The position numbers and the translations under genes were made by a program. Positions 8,654 to 17,715 of a DNA stretch of 64,000 bases are shown here, piece by piece. Below the pieces are notes generated by a model. It had not been told where the DNA came from, ran no database searches, and saw nothing but the letters and a program-made list of their open reading frames with translations. Positions within the stretch are counted from its first letter, which is position 1. Every line of letters starts with the position of its first letter. This DNA comes from Pseudomonas marginalis. Its GTDB lineage: Bacteria; Pseudomonadota; Gammaproteobacteria; Pseudomonadales; Pseudomonadaceae. The stretch is taken from the NCBI RefSeq assembly GCF_024169655.1, contig NZ_JALJWV010000001.1, positions 1,803,001-1,867,000 of the forward strand. Direction: 5' to 3'.

Positions 8654-9289
8654 TTGACCAGCCCTCTTCTTGAAGCCGTAGCGCTTGCCTGTGAACGTGA
8701 CCTGCGCCTGCTGTTCGAGCACCTCGACCTGCGCCTGGCGGGCGGCGACATGGTGCAGATCAGTGGTCCCAACGGCAGCGGCAAGACCAGCCTGCTGCGT
8801 TTGCTGGCCGGGTTGATGCAGCCTACGGCGGGCGAAGTGCGGCTCAACGGCAAACCGTTGAACGAACAACGCACCGAGCTGGCCCGCAATCTCACCTGGA
8901 TCGGCCACGCCGCCGGGATCAAAGACGTGCTCAGCGCCGAAGAAAACCTCAGTTGGCTCAGCGCCCTGCATCATCCGGCCAGCCGCGAGGCGATCTGGCA
9001 GGCACTGGCCGCCGTCGGCCTCAAGGGCTTCGAAGACGTGCCCTGTCACACCCTGTCCGCCGGCCAGCAGCGCCGCGTGGCCCTGGCGCGCCTGTATCTG
9101 CCCGGTCCGCCGCTGTGGATTCTCGACGAACCCTTCACCGCCCTCGACAAACAAGGCGTCGCCCAGTTGGAAGAGCATCTGGCCCGGCATTGCGAGCAGG
9201 GTGGCCTTGTCGTGCTGACGACGCACCACAGCCTGACGCGCCTGCCCGCCGGTTACCGCGACCTGGACCTGGGGCGGTGGTCGGTATGA
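8654..9289 (+). CDS. ccmA: Haem exporter ATP-binding protein CcmA
   Basis: ATPase of the CcmABCD complex, which releases haem-loaded CcmE for cytochrome c maturation. The 211-aa protein has Walker A GPNGSGKT (38-45), ABC signature LSAGQQRR (134-141) and Walker B LWILDEP (154-160). Initiation appears to be at TTG 8654; no ATG precedes the conserved N-terminus in frame. The stop overlaps the ccmB ATG (ATGA). First gene of a nine-gene operon. Confidence 0.95.
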   Translation: MTSPLLEAVALACERDLRLLFEHLDLRLAGGDMVQISGPNGSGKTSLLRLLAGLMQPTAGEVRLNGKPLNEQRTELARNLTWIGHAAGIKDVLSAEENLSWLSALHHPASREAIWQALAAVGLKGFEDVPCHTLSAGQQRRVALARLYLPGPPLWILDEPFTALDKQGVAQLEEHLARHCEQGGLVVLTTHHSLTRLPAGYRDLDLGRWSV

Positions 9290-9954
9290 GTGTGTTCGCC
9301 CTGTTGGTGGCCCGCGAGGCGCGGCTGTTGTGCCGTCGTCCGGCCGAGCTGGCCAATCCGCTGGTGTTCTTCGCGATTGTCATCGCGTTGTTCCCGCTGG
9401 CGGTCGGCCCCGAGACTAAACTGTTGCAAACCTTGTCTCCGGGACTGGTGTGGGTGGCGGCCCTTTTGTCCGTGCTGCTCTCGCTGGACGGGCTGTTTCG
9501 CAGTGATTTCGAGGATGGCTCCCTGGAACAGTGGGTCCTTTCGTCGCACCCCCTGCCGCTTCTGGTATTGGCCAAGGTACTGGCACACTGGGCGTTTTCC
9601 GGCTTGGCGCTGGTGTTGCTCTCGCCGTTGCTGGCAATGATGCTAGGGTTGCCCAGCGAATGCCTGCCGGTATTGCTTATGTCCTTGTTGCTCGGCACGC
9701 CGGCGCTCAGCTTGTTGGGCGCGGTGGGCGCGGCGCTGACGGTGGGTTTGAAACGTGGCGGCCTGTTGCTGGCCCTGTTGATTCTGCCTTTGTATATCCC
9801 GGTGTTGATCCTCGGCAGCGGCGCTTTGCAAGCCGCGCTCATGGGCATGCCGGCGACCGGTTACCTCTTGTGGCTTGGCAGCCTGACCGCCCTGGCGGTA
9901 ACCCTGACACCCTTTGCCATAGCGGCCGGCCTGAAGATCAGCGTCGGCGAATAA
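9286..9954 (+). CDS. ccmB: Haem exporter permease CcmB
   Basis: Inner-membrane subunit of CcmABCD. The 222-aa protein has about six hydrophobic segments, an N-terminal [18 protein letters not shown] segment and the CcmB-typical [17 protein letters not shown] loop around residues 65-80. I start it at the ATG overlapping the ccmA stop; the same frame remains open further upstream within ccmA, but that extension is out-of-frame shadow. Confidence 0.95.
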   Translation: MSVFALLVAREARLLCRRPAELANPLVFFAIVIALFPLAVGPETKLLQTLSPGLVWVAALLSVLLSLDGLFRSDFEDGSLEQWVLSSHPLPLLVLAKVLAHWAFSGLALVLLSPLLAMMLGLPSECLPVLLMSLLLGTPALSLLGAVGAALTVGLKRGGLLLALLILPLYIPVLILGSGALQAALMGMPATGYLLWLGSLTALAVTLTPFAIAAGLKISVGE

Positions 9955-10044
9955 TGAAGTCGGGTTACGCGTAACCCGTTCTTCAACATAAGAAAGGCCC
10001 TACGCTTCTTGCAACCACAAGACGCAACCGTGATGGAAACAGCA

Positions 10045-10800
10045 ATGAACTGGACCTGGTTTCACAAGCTCGGCTCGCCCAAATGGTTTTACGGCATCAG
10101 CGGCAAGCTGCTGCCGTGGTTGAGCGTCGCCGCCGTATTGCTTATCGGCCTCGGCCTGGTCTGGGGCCTGGCCTTCGCACCGCCGGATTACCAGCAGGGC
10201 AACAGCTTTCGCATCATCTATATCCATGTGCCTGCCGCGATGCTCGCCCAGTCCTGCTACGTGATGCTGGCGGTGTGCGGCATCGTCGGCCTGGTGTGGA
10301 AGATGAAGCTCGCGGACGTCGCCCTGCAATGCGCTGCGCCCATCGGTGCGTGGATGACCGCCGTGGCGCTGGTCACCGGCGCGATCTGGGGCAAACCCAC
10401 CTGGGGTTCGTGGTGGGTGTGGGATGCGCGACTAACGGCCATGCTGATCCTGCTGTTTCTGTACTTCGGTCTTATTGCCCTTGGCAATGCGATCAGCAAT
10501 CGTGACAGCGCCGCCAAGGCCTGTGCGGTGCTGGCGATTGTCGGCGTGATCAACATCCCGATCATCAAATACTCGGTGGAGTGGTGGAACACCCTGCACC
10601 AGGGCGCCACCTTCACCCTGACCGAAAAGCCGGCCATGCCCGTGGAAATGTGGGCGCCGCTGTTGCTGATGGTACTGGGGTTCTACTGCTTCTTCGGCGC
10701 TGTGCTGCTGATGCGCATGCGCCTTGAAGTGCTCAAGCGTGAAGCCCGCGCCAGTTGGGTCAAGGCCGAAGTGCAAACCAGCCTGGGAGCGCGTGGATGA
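10045..10800 (+). CDS. ccmC: Haem exporter protein CcmC
   Basis: Integral membrane haem-handling protein that loads haem onto CcmE. The 251-aa form begins [10 protein letters not shown]. It carries the tryptophan-rich motif [11 protein letters not shown] (120-130) and histidines such as H61 and the later WWNTLH that provide haem ligands. ATG 10045 is preceded by GGAAA and gives the conserved N-terminus; starts at 10033 (ATG) or 10009 (TTG) would lengthen it. Stop and ccmD start overlap (ATGA). Confidence 0.95.
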   Translation: MNWTWFHKLGSPKWFYGISGKLLPWLSVAAVLLIGLGLVWGLAFAPPDYQQGNSFRIIYIHVPAAMLAQSCYVMLAVCGIVGLVWKMKLADVALQCAAPIGAWMTAVALVTGAIWGKPTWGSWWVWDARLTAMLILLFLYFGLIALGNAISNRDSAAKACAVLAIVGVINIPIIKYSVEWWNTLHQGATFTLTEKPAMPVEMWAPLLLMVLGFYCFFGAVLLMRMRLEVLKREARASWVKAEVQTSLGARG

Positions 10801-10973
10801 GTTTTGCTTCTTTCAGTGATTTTCTCGCCATGGGCCACCATGGCCTGTATGTCTGGACGGCCTATGGCATCTGCCTGGCAGTACTGGCCCTCAACGTCGC
10901 CGTGCCGATCCTGGCCCGCAAGCGTTACCTGCAACAAGAGGCGCGTCGTCTGCGCCGGGAGACCGATAAGTGA
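10797..10973 (+). CDS. ccmD: Haem exporter small subunit CcmD
   Basis: A 58-aa single-span membrane protein, [20 protein letters not shown]..., with one helix ([15 protein letters not shown]) and a basic cytoplasmic tail ([16 protein letters not shown]). CcmD is needed to release holo-CcmE from CcmABC. It starts inside the ccmC stop codon and overlaps ccmE by four bases. An in-frame extension to 10755 lies within ccmC and is not needed. Confidence 0.92.
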   Translation: MSFASFSDFLAMGHHGLYVWTAYGICLAVLALNVAVPILARKRYLQQEARRLRRETDK

Positions 10974-11425
10974 ATCCGCTGCGTAGAAAGCGTCTGTTGA
11001 TCATCCTTGCCATTCTGGCCGGCGTAAGTATTGCCGTGGGCCTGGCGATGAGTGCCCTGCGGGAGAACATCAACCTGTTCTACACCCCGACCCAGATCGC
11101 CAATGGCGAAGCCCCGCAGGACACGCGCATCCGCGCCGGCGGCATGGTGGAGAAGGGCTCCTTGAAGCGTTCCGGCGACTCCCTGGACGTCACCTTCGTG
11201 GTCACCGACTTCAATAAGGCCGTGACCATTACATATCGCGGCATCCTCCCGGACCTGTTCCGTGAAGGCCAGGGCATCGTCGCCCTGGGCAAACTGAATG
11301 CCGATGGCGTGGTGGTGGCCGATGAAGTACTGGCCAAGCACGATGAGAAATACATGCCGCCGGAAGTTACCAAAGCGTTGAAAGACAGCGGCCAATCCGC
11401 CCCAACTCCAGCCAAGGAGGGCTAA
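10970..11425 (+). CDS. ccmE: Periplasmic haem chaperone CcmE
   Basis: Binds haem covalently and passes it to the CcmF/H ligase. The 151-aa protein has an N-terminal membrane anchor (residues 8-30) and an OB-fold periplasmic domain. The haem-binding motif is [13 protein letters not shown], with covalent histidine H124 and tyrosine Y128. Translation starts at GTG 10970, overlapping ccmD. Confidence 0.95.
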   Translation: MNPLRRKRLLIILAILAGVSIAVGLAMSALRENINLFYTPTQIANGEAPQDTRIRAGGMVEKGSLKRSGDSLDVTFVVTDFNKAVTITYRGILPDLFREGQGIVALGKLNADGVVVADEVLAKHDEKYMPPEVTKALKDSGQSAPTPAKEG

Positions 11426-11428
11426 GTG

Positions 11429-13417
11429 ATGACGTCCGCATTGTATATTCCGGAGCTGGGCCACTTGGCGATGATCCTCGCCCTGTGCTTCGCCATCGTC
11501 CAGGCCGTGGTGCCGTTGCTCGGCGCGTGGCGTGGCGACCGTCTGTGGATGAGCCTGGCGCAGCCCGCCGCCTGGGGCCAGTTTGCCTTTCTGGTGTTCG
11601 CGTTCGGCTGCCTGACCTACGCCTTTATGACCGACGACTTTTCCGTCGCCTATGTGGCCAGCAACTCCAACAGCGCCTTGCCCTGGTATTACAAATTCAG
11701 CGCCGTGTGGGGCGCCCACGAAGGTTCGCTGCTGTTGTGGGCCCTGATCCTCGGCGGTTGGACCTTCGCCGTGTCGATCTTCTCCCGGCAACTGCCGCAA
11801 GTCATGCTGGCGAGGGTGCTGGCGGTGATGGGCATGATCAGCATCGGCTTCCTGCTGTTCCTGATCATGACTTCCAACCCGTTCAGCCGCATCCTGCCGC
11901 AGGTCCCGGTGGACGGGCGTGATCTCAACCCGCTGCTGCAGGACATCGGCCTGATCGTCCACCCGCCGATGCTCTACATGGGCTATGTCGGCTTCTCCGT
12001 GGCCTTCGCCTTCGCCATCGCCGCCTTGCTCGGCGGGCGTCTCGATGCGGCCTGGGCGCGCTGGTCGCGGCCATGGACCATCGTCGCCTGGGCCTTTCTC
12101 GGCATCGGTATCACCCTGGGTTCGTGGTGGGCTTATTACGAACTTGGCTGGGGCGGCTGGTGGTTCTGGGACCCGGTGGAAAACGCGTCCTTCATGCCTT
12201 GGCTGGTGGGCACCGCGCTGATTCACTCGCTGGCCGTCACCGAAAAACGCGGCGTGTTCAAGAGCTGGACCGTGTTGCTGGCCATTGCGGCGTTTTCCCT
12301 CAGCCTGCTCGGCACTTTCCTCGTGCGTTCGGGCGTTCTGACTTCGGTGCATGCGTTTGCGTCCGACCCTGCGCGCGGCGTGTTCATCCTGATCTTCCTG
12401 CTGTGTGTGGTCGGCGGTTCCCTGACCCTGTTCGCCCTGCGCGCGCCGGTGGTCAAGAGCCAGGTCGGCTTCAACCTGTGGTCGCGGGAAACCCTGCTGC
12501 TGGGCAATAACCTGGTGTTGGTGGTGGCTGCGTCGATGATCCTGCTCGGCACCCTGTACCCGCTGGTGCTGGATGCGCTGACCGGCGCCAAGCTGTCGGT
12601 CGGCCCGCCGTATTTCAACGCCTTGTTCATTCCGTTGATGGGCTTGTTGATGGTGGTCATGGCCATCGGCGTGCTGGTGCGCTGGAAAGACACCCCGGTG
12701 AAATGGCTGGTGGGCATGCTGACCCCGGTGCTGCTGGGCAGCGCCGCCTTGGCTGTGATCGCCGGTATTGCCTATGGCGATTTCAACTGGGCGGTCCTCG
12801 CCACGTTCATGCTCGCCGCCTGGGTGTTGCTGGCCGGTATGCGCGACATTGTCGACAAGACCCGCCACAAAGGCCTGATCAAGGGCCTGCCCACCCTGAC
12901 CCGCAGCTACTGGGGCATGCAGGTCGCGCATATTGGCATCGCCGTGTGTGCCCTCGGCGTGGTGCTCTCCAGCCAAAACAGCGCCGAGCGTGACCTGCGC
13001 ATGGCCCCCGGCGAGTCCATGGACCTGGCCGGTTACCACTTCATCTTCGAAGGCGCCAAGCACTTCGAAGGGCCGAACTTCACGTCCGACAAAGGCACCG
13101 TGCGCGTGGTACGCAACGGTAAGGAAATCGCCGTGCTGCACCCGGAAAAACGCCTGTATACCGTGCAGAGTTCGATGATGACCGAAGCCGGGATCGACGC
13201 TGGTTTCACCCGTGACCTTTACGTCGCCCTGGGTGAACCGCTGGGTGAGGGCGCCTGGGCGGTGCGCGTGCATGTCAAACCGTTCGTGCGCTGGATCTGG
13301 TTCGGCGGTTTGATCACCGCTTTTGGTGGTGTGCTCGCGGCGCTGGACCGGCGCTATCGGGTCAAGGTCAAGAGCCGGGTGCGCGAAGCTCTCGGTCTGC
13401 AAGGAGCGGCGGTATGA
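11429..13417 (+). CDS. ccmF: Cytochrome c haem lyase subunit CcmF
   Basis: Large membrane subunit of the haem ligation machinery, 662 aa with about 14-15 helices. The WWD signature GGWWFWDPVENASFMPW lies near residues 242-258, and conserved histidines such as VHPPMLY near residue 178 serve as haem ligands. AGGAGG at 11415-11420 is well spaced for ATG 11429; the adjacent GTG 11426 is in frame too. The 3' end overlaps ccmG by four bases. Confidence 0.95.
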   Translation: MTSALYIPELGHLAMILALCFAIVQAVVPLLGAWRGDRLWMSLAQPAAWGQFAFLVFAFGCLTYAFMTDDFSVAYVASNSNSALPWYYKFSAVWGAHEGSLLLWALILGGWTFAVSIFSRQLPQVMLARVLAVMGMISIGFLLFLIMTSNPFSRILPQVPVDGRDLNPLLQDIGLIVHPPMLYMGYVGFSVAFAFAIAALLGGRLDAAWARWSRPWTIVAWAFLGIGITLGSWWAYYELGWGGWWFWDPVENASFMPWLVGTALIHSLAVTEKRGVFKSWTVLLAIAAFSLSLLGTFLVRSGVLTSVHAFASDPARGVFILIFLLCVVGGSLTLFALRAPVVKSQVGFNLWSRETLLLGNNLVLVVAASMILLGTLYPLVLDALTGAKLSVGPPYFNALFIPLMGLLMVVMAIGVLVRWKDTPVKWLVGMLTPVLLGSAALAVIAGIAYGDFNWAVLATFMLAAWVLLAGMRDIVDKTRHKGLIKGLPTLTRSYWGMQVAHIGIAVCALGVVLSSQNSAERDLRMAPGESMDLAGYHFIFEGAKHFEGPNFTSDKGTVRVVRNGKEIAVLHPEKRLYTVQSSMMTEAGIDAGFTRDLYVALGEPLGEGAWAVRVHVKPFVRWIWFGGLITAFGGVLAALDRRYRVKVKSRVREALGLQGAAV

Positions 13418-13950
13418 AGCGTTGGTTGATGGTCGTGCCGCTGGGGTTGTTTCTGCTGATGGCGGTGTTCCTGTATCGCGGGTTGTACCTGGACCCGGCC
13501 GAGTTGCCCTCGGCCATGATCGGCAAGCCGTTCCCCGCCTTCAATCTGCCGACGGTGCAGGGCGACAAAACCCTGACCCAGGCTGACCTGCTGGGCAAAC
13601 CGGCGCTGGTCAACGTGTGGGGCACCTGGTGCATCTCCTGCCGAGTCGAGCACCCGGTGCTGAACAAACTGGCGGAGAAGGGCGTGGTGATCTACGGCAT
13701 CAACTACAAGGACGACAATGCGGCGGCCTTGAAATGGCTGGCGGAATTCCACAACCCGTACCAACTGGATATCCGCGATGAAGACGGCAACCTCGGTTTG
13801 AACCTTGGCGTCTACGGCGCCCCGGAAACCTTCTTTATCGACGCCAAGGGCGTGATCCGCGACAAGTACGTCGGCGTCATCGATGAAACGGTCTGGCGCG
13901 AACAACTGGCCGCCAAGTACCAGGCTCTGGTCGACGAGGCCAAGCCATGA
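13414..13950 (+). CDS. ccmG: Thiol:disulfide interchange protein CcmG/DsbE
   Basis: Membrane-anchored periplasmic thioredoxin that keeps apocytochrome c or CcmH thiols reduced. The 178-aa protein has one N-terminal helix (residues 5-21) and a TlpA-like domain with active site WCISC (C73, C76) within the GTWCISCRVEHPV block typical of CcmG. A later GAPETFFID contains the cis-proline. It overlaps ccmF and ccmH by four bases each. Confidence 0.95.
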   Translation: MKRWLMVVPLGLFLLMAVFLYRGLYLDPAELPSAMIGKPFPAFNLPTVQGDKTLTQADLLGKPALVNVWGTWCISCRVEHPVLNKLAEKGVVIYGINYKDDNAAALKWLAEFHNPYQLDIRDEDGNLGLNLGVYGAPETFFIDAKGVIRDKYVGVIDETVWREQLAAKYQALVDEAKP

Positions 13951-14420
13951 AGCGCTGGTTAGCTGCTGCCGTATTGGCCCTGGGCCTGGCGGGCGTGGCC
14001 CACGCCGCCATCGACACCTACGAATTCGCCAACGACGCCGAGCGCGAGCGTTTCCGCGACCTGACCAAGGAACTGCGCTGCCCCAAGTGCCAGAACCAGG
14101 ACATCGCCGACTCCAACGCCCCCATCGCCGCCGACCTGCGTAAAGAGATCTTCCGCATGTTGGGGGAGGGCAAGGACAACCAGCAGATCATCGACTTCAT
14201 GGTCGACCGCTATGGCGATTTCGTTCGCTACAAACCGGCGCTCACCGGCAAGACCGCGCTGCTCTGGTTCGGCCCCGCCGGGCTGCTGCTGGCCGGCGTT
14301 GTGGTGATGGTGGTGATCGTCCGCCGTCGCCGCGCCGCCCCTACCGATGGTTCCGACGCGCTATCCCCCGAAGAGCGCCAACGCCTCGACCAATTGCTGG
14401 ACACCAAGACTGATGATTGA
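13947..14420 (+). CDS. ccmH: Cytochrome c maturation protein CcmH
   Basis: Periplasmic thiol oxidoreductase of the haem lyase. The 157-aa precursor has a signal peptide cut near HA|AID, the diagnostic LRCPKCQ motif (C45, C48) and one C-terminal helix (residues 100-123). This is the short CcmH form; the TPR part of E. coli CcmH is supplied by the separate ccmI that follows and overlaps by eight bases. Confidence 0.95.
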   Translation: MKRWLAAAVLALGLAGVAHAAIDTYEFANDAERERFRDLTKELRCPKCQNQDIADSNAPIAADLRKEIFRMLGEGKDNQQIIDFMVDRYGDFVRYKPALTGKTALLWFGPAGLLLAGVVVMVVIVRRRRAAPTDGSDALSPEERQRLDQLLDTKTDD

Positions 14421-15597
14421 TTTCTGGCTCGCAGCCGGCTTGCTGCTTCTGATTGCCCTGAGTTTCCTGTTGATCCCTGTATTGCGTGGCCGTCGTGCCC
14501 AGCGTGAAGAGGATCGCACCGCGCTGAACGTGGCGCTCTATCAAGAACGCGTGGCCGAACTGCAAACCCAGCAGGACGAAGGCGTACTCAACGCCGCGCA
14601 ACTCGACACCGGCCGTGCCGAAGCCGCGCGCGAATTGCTGGCCGACACCGAAGGCGCAGAAAAGCCTCGCGAATCGCGTTTGGGCAAGCCGCTGCCGTTG
14701 CTCGCTGCGGTTTTAGTGCCGGTGCTGGGCCTTGGCTTGTACATGCACTTCGGCGCCAGCGACAAGGTCGAACTGACCCGCGAATTCTCCCAGCCGCCGG
14801 TGTCCATGGAAGACATGACCCACCGCCTGGAACGCGCCGCGGCGGCTCAACCGGATTCCGCGGAAGGCTTGTACTTCCTCGGCCGTGCGTACATGGCCCA
14901 GGACCGTTCCGCCGATGCCGCCAAGGTCTTCGAACGCACCGTGGCCCTGGCCGGGCGCCAGCCGGAGCTGTTGGGGCAGTGGGCTCAGGCCCAGTACTTT
15001 GCCGACAACAAGCAATGGTCGCCCAAGGTTCAGGCCCTGACCGACGAAGCCCTCAAGCTCGACCCGAGAGAAGTCACCAGCCTCGGCCTGCTCGGCATCG
15101 TGGCCTTTGAAGGCCAGCGCTACCAAGAGGCGATCGATTACTGGAGTCGCCTGCTGGCGCAATTGCCACCGCAAGACAATTCCCGCGTCGCCCTGCAAGG
15201 CGGGATTGATCGCGCGGCAGAAAGGCTGAAAGCGAACGGTGGCACCGTCGCCCAAAAGGCCGTGATGAAAGTGCGTGTGGACCTGTCCGCCGACATCAAG
15301 GCCAAGGCCCTGCCCGGCGATAGCGTGTTCATCTTCGCCCGCGCCGTCTCCGGCCCGCCGGCGCCGCTCGCGGCCAAGCGCGTGACCGTCGCCGACCTGC
15401 CCGTCACCGTCGAACTGGGCGATGCCGACGCAATGATGCCGCAGTTGAAACTGTCCAACTTCCCCGAAGTCCAACTGGTTGCGCGCATATCCCGGGCCGG
15501 TAAACCGACCAGTGGCGAGTGGATCGGCCGCAGCCAACCCTTGGCCAGCACCACCACTGCGCTGCAGCAGCTGACCATCGACAGTCCGGACAAGTAA
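14413..15597 (+). CDS. ccmI: Cytochrome c biogenesis protein CcmI (CycH)
   Basis: Chaperone that presents apocytochrome c to CcmFH. The 394-aa protein has two N-terminal helices flanking a cytoplasmic loop (first at 4-22, second near 98-112). TPR repeats follow ([20 protein letters not shown] and onward), then a beta-rich C-terminal domain ending in [10 protein letters not shown] choose ATG 14413 (MIDFWLAAG), which overlaps ccmH; an upstream in-frame start lies inside ccmH. Confidence 0.93.
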   Translation: MIDFWLAAGLLLLIALSFLLIPVLRGRRAQREEDRTALNVALYQERVAELQTQQDEGVLNAAQLDTGRAEAARELLADTEGAEKPRESRLGKPLPLLAAVLVPVLGLGLYMHFGASDKVELTREFSQPPVSMEDMTHRLERAAAAQPDSAEGLYFLGRAYMAQDRSADAAKVFERTVALAGRQPELLGQWAQAQYFADNKQWSPKVQALTDEALKLDPREVTSLGLLGIVAFEGQRYQEAIDYWSRLLAQLPPQDNSRVALQGGIDRAAERLKANGGTVAQKAVMKVRVDLSADIKAKALPGDSVFIFARAVSGPPAPLAAKRVTVADLPVTVELGDADAMMPQLKLSNFPEVQLVARISRAGKPTSGEWIGRSQPLASTTTALQQLTIDSPDK

Positions 15598-15612
15598 TTC
15601 GAGGAAACGCCT

Positions 15613-16008
15613 ATGACCGCCCTTGCACGCATCACCCTGCTCAGCCTGGTATTGGGCTTGAGCGCTTGTGCGGTCCACCGCCCACCTCCCGCGCCCACCG
15701 GCCCGACCATCCCACCGTCGGGCCCGTCGACCCAACCCGGCACCAGACCTTCCAGCCCGGTCACCGCCCCAGCGAAAGCGCCACCGAGCAAGTCGCCAAC
15801 CTTCGCCCCACCACCGGGCGCGGCCAGCCACTGGGACGGCAAGATGCAGGTGTACGTGCTGGAAGACCAGCCCGACACCTTCTACCGCCAGCGCACTTAC
15901 TACCGCTGGAGCAACGGCTGGAGCCGCTCCATCAGCCCGGACGGGCCGTGGGAAGAGACCGACGTGCAGGGCGTGCCGCCGGGGTTGAGCAAGCACTACG
16001 CGCAGTGA
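15613..16008 (+). CDS. Proline-rich lipoprotein of unknown function
   Basis: A 131-aa lipoprotein, 15 bases after ccmI and preceded by GAGGAAA, so probably cotranscribed as the last gene of the ccm operon. The signal peptide ends in lipobox LSAC (cysteine at about residue 20). Residues 24-75 are a Pro/Ser/Thr-rich linker. A short conserved-looking domain follows, rich in aromatics (YVLEDQPDTFYRQRTYYRW), ending in GLSKHYAQ. I do not recognise the domain; a role in cytochrome maturation is not implied by sequence. Confidence 0.8.
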   Translation: MTALARITLLSLVLGLSACAVHRPPPAPTGPTIPPSGPSTQPGTRPSSPVTAPAKAPPSKSPTFAPPPGAASHWDGKMQVYVLEDQPDTFYRQRTYYRWSNGWSRSISPDGPWEETDVQGVPPGLSKHYAQ

Positions 16009-16010
16009 CA

Positions 16011-16038
16011 AAAGGCGACCTTTGGGTCGCCTTTTTTT
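16011..16038 (+). terminator. Intrinsic terminator of the ccm operon
   Basis: A perfect 10-bp stem AAAGGCGACC / GGTCGCCTTT with a TTTG loop, followed by a run of T. It starts two bases after the lipoprotein stop. Confidence 0.95.
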
Positions 16039-16143
16039 CGTAGGCTTCGTAGGGTGGTCGTTCAAACACTGGAGAGCCAATGCCGGGGCCGGACTTGCCC
16101 GAGATAGATGCCTGTCAGATAAAAATGATTTCCGAAGTCAGCG

Positions 16144-16312
16144 CTAGGCGTGCGTGGCATTAGGTGTCTTCAACGTGCATTTAGCGACGAGGATTGCCAG
16201 CACTGCCAAACTGAAGGTTGCCCAGGCCATCATCCACGGTCACCAGCAAGACCGGTAGCATCAGTATCGCTAGAGCCAACCACCGCCCGGAGAGTGGTTG
16301 CTGGTTTAAACG
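16144..16312 (-). pseudogene. Decayed MFS drug-transporter fragment
   Basis: Reading the minus strand from about 16312, QQPLSGRWLALAILMLPVLL is followed by VTVD, which resembles the N-terminus of SmvA/QacA-type 14-helix transporters. A stop lies upstream and no start codon is left. The frame then shifts near 16230 to MMAWATFSLAVLAILVAKC and a stop at 16144, like a C-terminal last helix. The simplest reading is a large internal deletion joining both ends of a lost transporter gene. The rest of the 16040-16363 gap shows nothing further. Confidence 0.5.
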
Positions 16313-16363
16313 TCAGCCGTTAATGACATCAGCGACACCTTATCAAGAAAGGTTCTGAGTTAG

Positions 16364-16960
16364 ATGCAGGGATTTTTGAGTTCCATGCTATTCGCCATAA
16401 TGCTTTCCATAGGTTTTGGACCGATAGCCTTGATCATCCTGAGGCAATCCATCGCCGGTGGCTTTCGCAGCGCGTTACCTGGGGCTCTAGGTGCGGCAGT
16501 TGCAGATGCGGTTTTTGCGGCTGTCGCATTTTCTGGTTTGCAGACAATTAAGGCATTTTGGTTAGCCAACAACCGTCTATTGACCTGGGTGGCAATTGCT
16601 TACCTGTTTTATCTGGGGGCCATCACATTTGCAAAACATGCAGTTGTGGCACAACTAAGACCTACCGCAGGATTTATCCCAGTCTTTTTACTGACACTAA
16701 CGAACCCACTCACGATCGTAGCGATCTCCTCCTATGTGATTGCCAGCGGCACGGTGCTTGAGGGGCAGGGACTGTACCTGAGCCTTGCAGGTTTTCTGGT
16801 GGGCTCATTTTCAGGTCAGATGTTATATGCGCTGGGCGGCAACGTTATCAGGACTGCGCTGGTCGATCATCCTGATCTCGGTTTGATCAATCGCATCAGC
16901 GGTGGGCTATTGATTGGCTTTGCGGCCTGGCAATGTGCGCGCATTTTGTCTGGAGGCTGA
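16364..16960 (+). CDS. LysE/RhtB-family amino-acid exporter
   Basis: A 198-aa inner-membrane protein with six hydrophobic segments. The N-terminal block GFGPIALIILRQSIAGGFRS followed by ALPGALGAAVADA is the LysE signature region; members export basic or neutral amino acids and related small molecules. The substrate is unknown. Codon use is visibly more AT-rich than neighbouring genes, and the gene sits beside a decayed transporter fragment, which suggests acquisition or a rearranged spot. Confidence 0.85.
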   Translation: MQGFLSSMLFAIMLSIGFGPIALIILRQSIAGGFRSALPGALGAAVADAVFAAVAFSGLQTIKAFWLANNRLLTWVAIAYLFYLGAITFAKHAVVAQLRPTAGFIPVFLLTLTNPLTIVAISSYVIASGTVLEGQGLYLSLAGFLVGSFSGQMLYALGGNVIRTALVDHPDLGLINRISGGLLIGFAAWQCARILSGG

Positions 16961-17151
16961 TCCTCTGCCATCCGCGAAACCCTGCGCAGTTGCCTGCAAC
17001 CGAACATGAAATTGCTGACAGGCACGCCTGACCGGGTGCGTGGCGCATCGCAATCCGATACTGTGGCCGCCGCCGGGCTGGTCCAGGTCAGGCGCCGTGA
17101 TGCGTAGCCGGCCAGGTAACAAATCTGCAGATAAGCGAAGAGGGTGTATTG

Positions 17152-17715
17152 ATGGCGGGCAGGTTGATCTATCTCATCGGGCCATCGGGTTCGGGCAAGG
17201 ACAGCCTGTTGGACGCTGCACGATCACGTTTGGCCGAGCGTGGCTGCCGTATTGTGCGTCGGGTGATTACCCGCTCGGCGGAAGCGCTGGGCGAGGCGGC
17301 GCAGGGGGTGAGCGCCGAGCAGTTTGTCGCGATGCAAGCCGAAGGTGGGTTTGCGCTGAGTTGGCAGGCCAATGGGTTGTCCTATGGCATTCCCAAGGAG
17401 ATCGATGCGTGGCTGGCGGCGGGGGCGGATGTGCTGGTCAACGGCTCTCGTGCCCACCTGGCGCAGGCCCGCGAGCGTTACCCGACGTTGCTGGTGGTGT
17501 TGCTGAGTGTTGATCAGGCGGCACTGCGCCAGCGCTTGCTGGCGCGGGGGCGTGAGTCGGTGGCGGATATCGACGCGCGCCTGGCGCGCAATGCGCGGTT
17601 TACGGCGCAGTTGCTGGCCGGCATGGAGGCGGGGTTGCTCGTGCTGGATAACTCCGGCCCGCTGGAGCATACGGTCGAGTGTTTGCTGCGTTGCCTGGAC
17701 CCGTCAGCGGTTTAA
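17152..17715 (+). CDS. phnN: Ribose 1,5-bisphosphate phosphokinase PhnN
   Basis: Phosphorylates ribose 1,5-bisphosphate to PRPP, the last salvage step of the C-P lyase phosphonate pathway. The 187-aa guanylate-kinase-like protein has the P-loop GPSGSGKDS at residues 9-17 and RRVITRSAEA, like other PhnN. GAGG precedes ATG 17152; the TTG one codon before is less likely. No other phn gene is in the window, so it is isolated. The 3' end overlaps the convergent LysR gene by 12 bases. Confidence 0.85.
   Translation: MAGRLIYLIGPSGSGKDSLLDAARSRLAERGCRIVRRVITRSAEALGEAAQGVSAEQFVAMQAEGGFALSWQANGLSYGIPKEIDAWLAAGADVLVNGSRAHLAQARERYPTLLVVLLSVDQAALRQRLLARGRESVADIDARLARNARFTAQLLAGMEAGLLVLDNSGPLEHTVECLLRCLDPSAV

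Noticed and set aside
10925..13402. Very long minus-strand open frame of 825 codons
   Set aside because: It lies fully antisense to ccmE and ccmF, which are intact and recognisable. Its product is His/Gln/Arg-rich low-complexity with no domain, as expected from high-GC codon bias.
16961..17151. Possible 33-codon gene before phnN (MKLLTGTPDR...)
   Set aside because: No ribosome site, no similarity I recognise and no conserved feature; likely chance.
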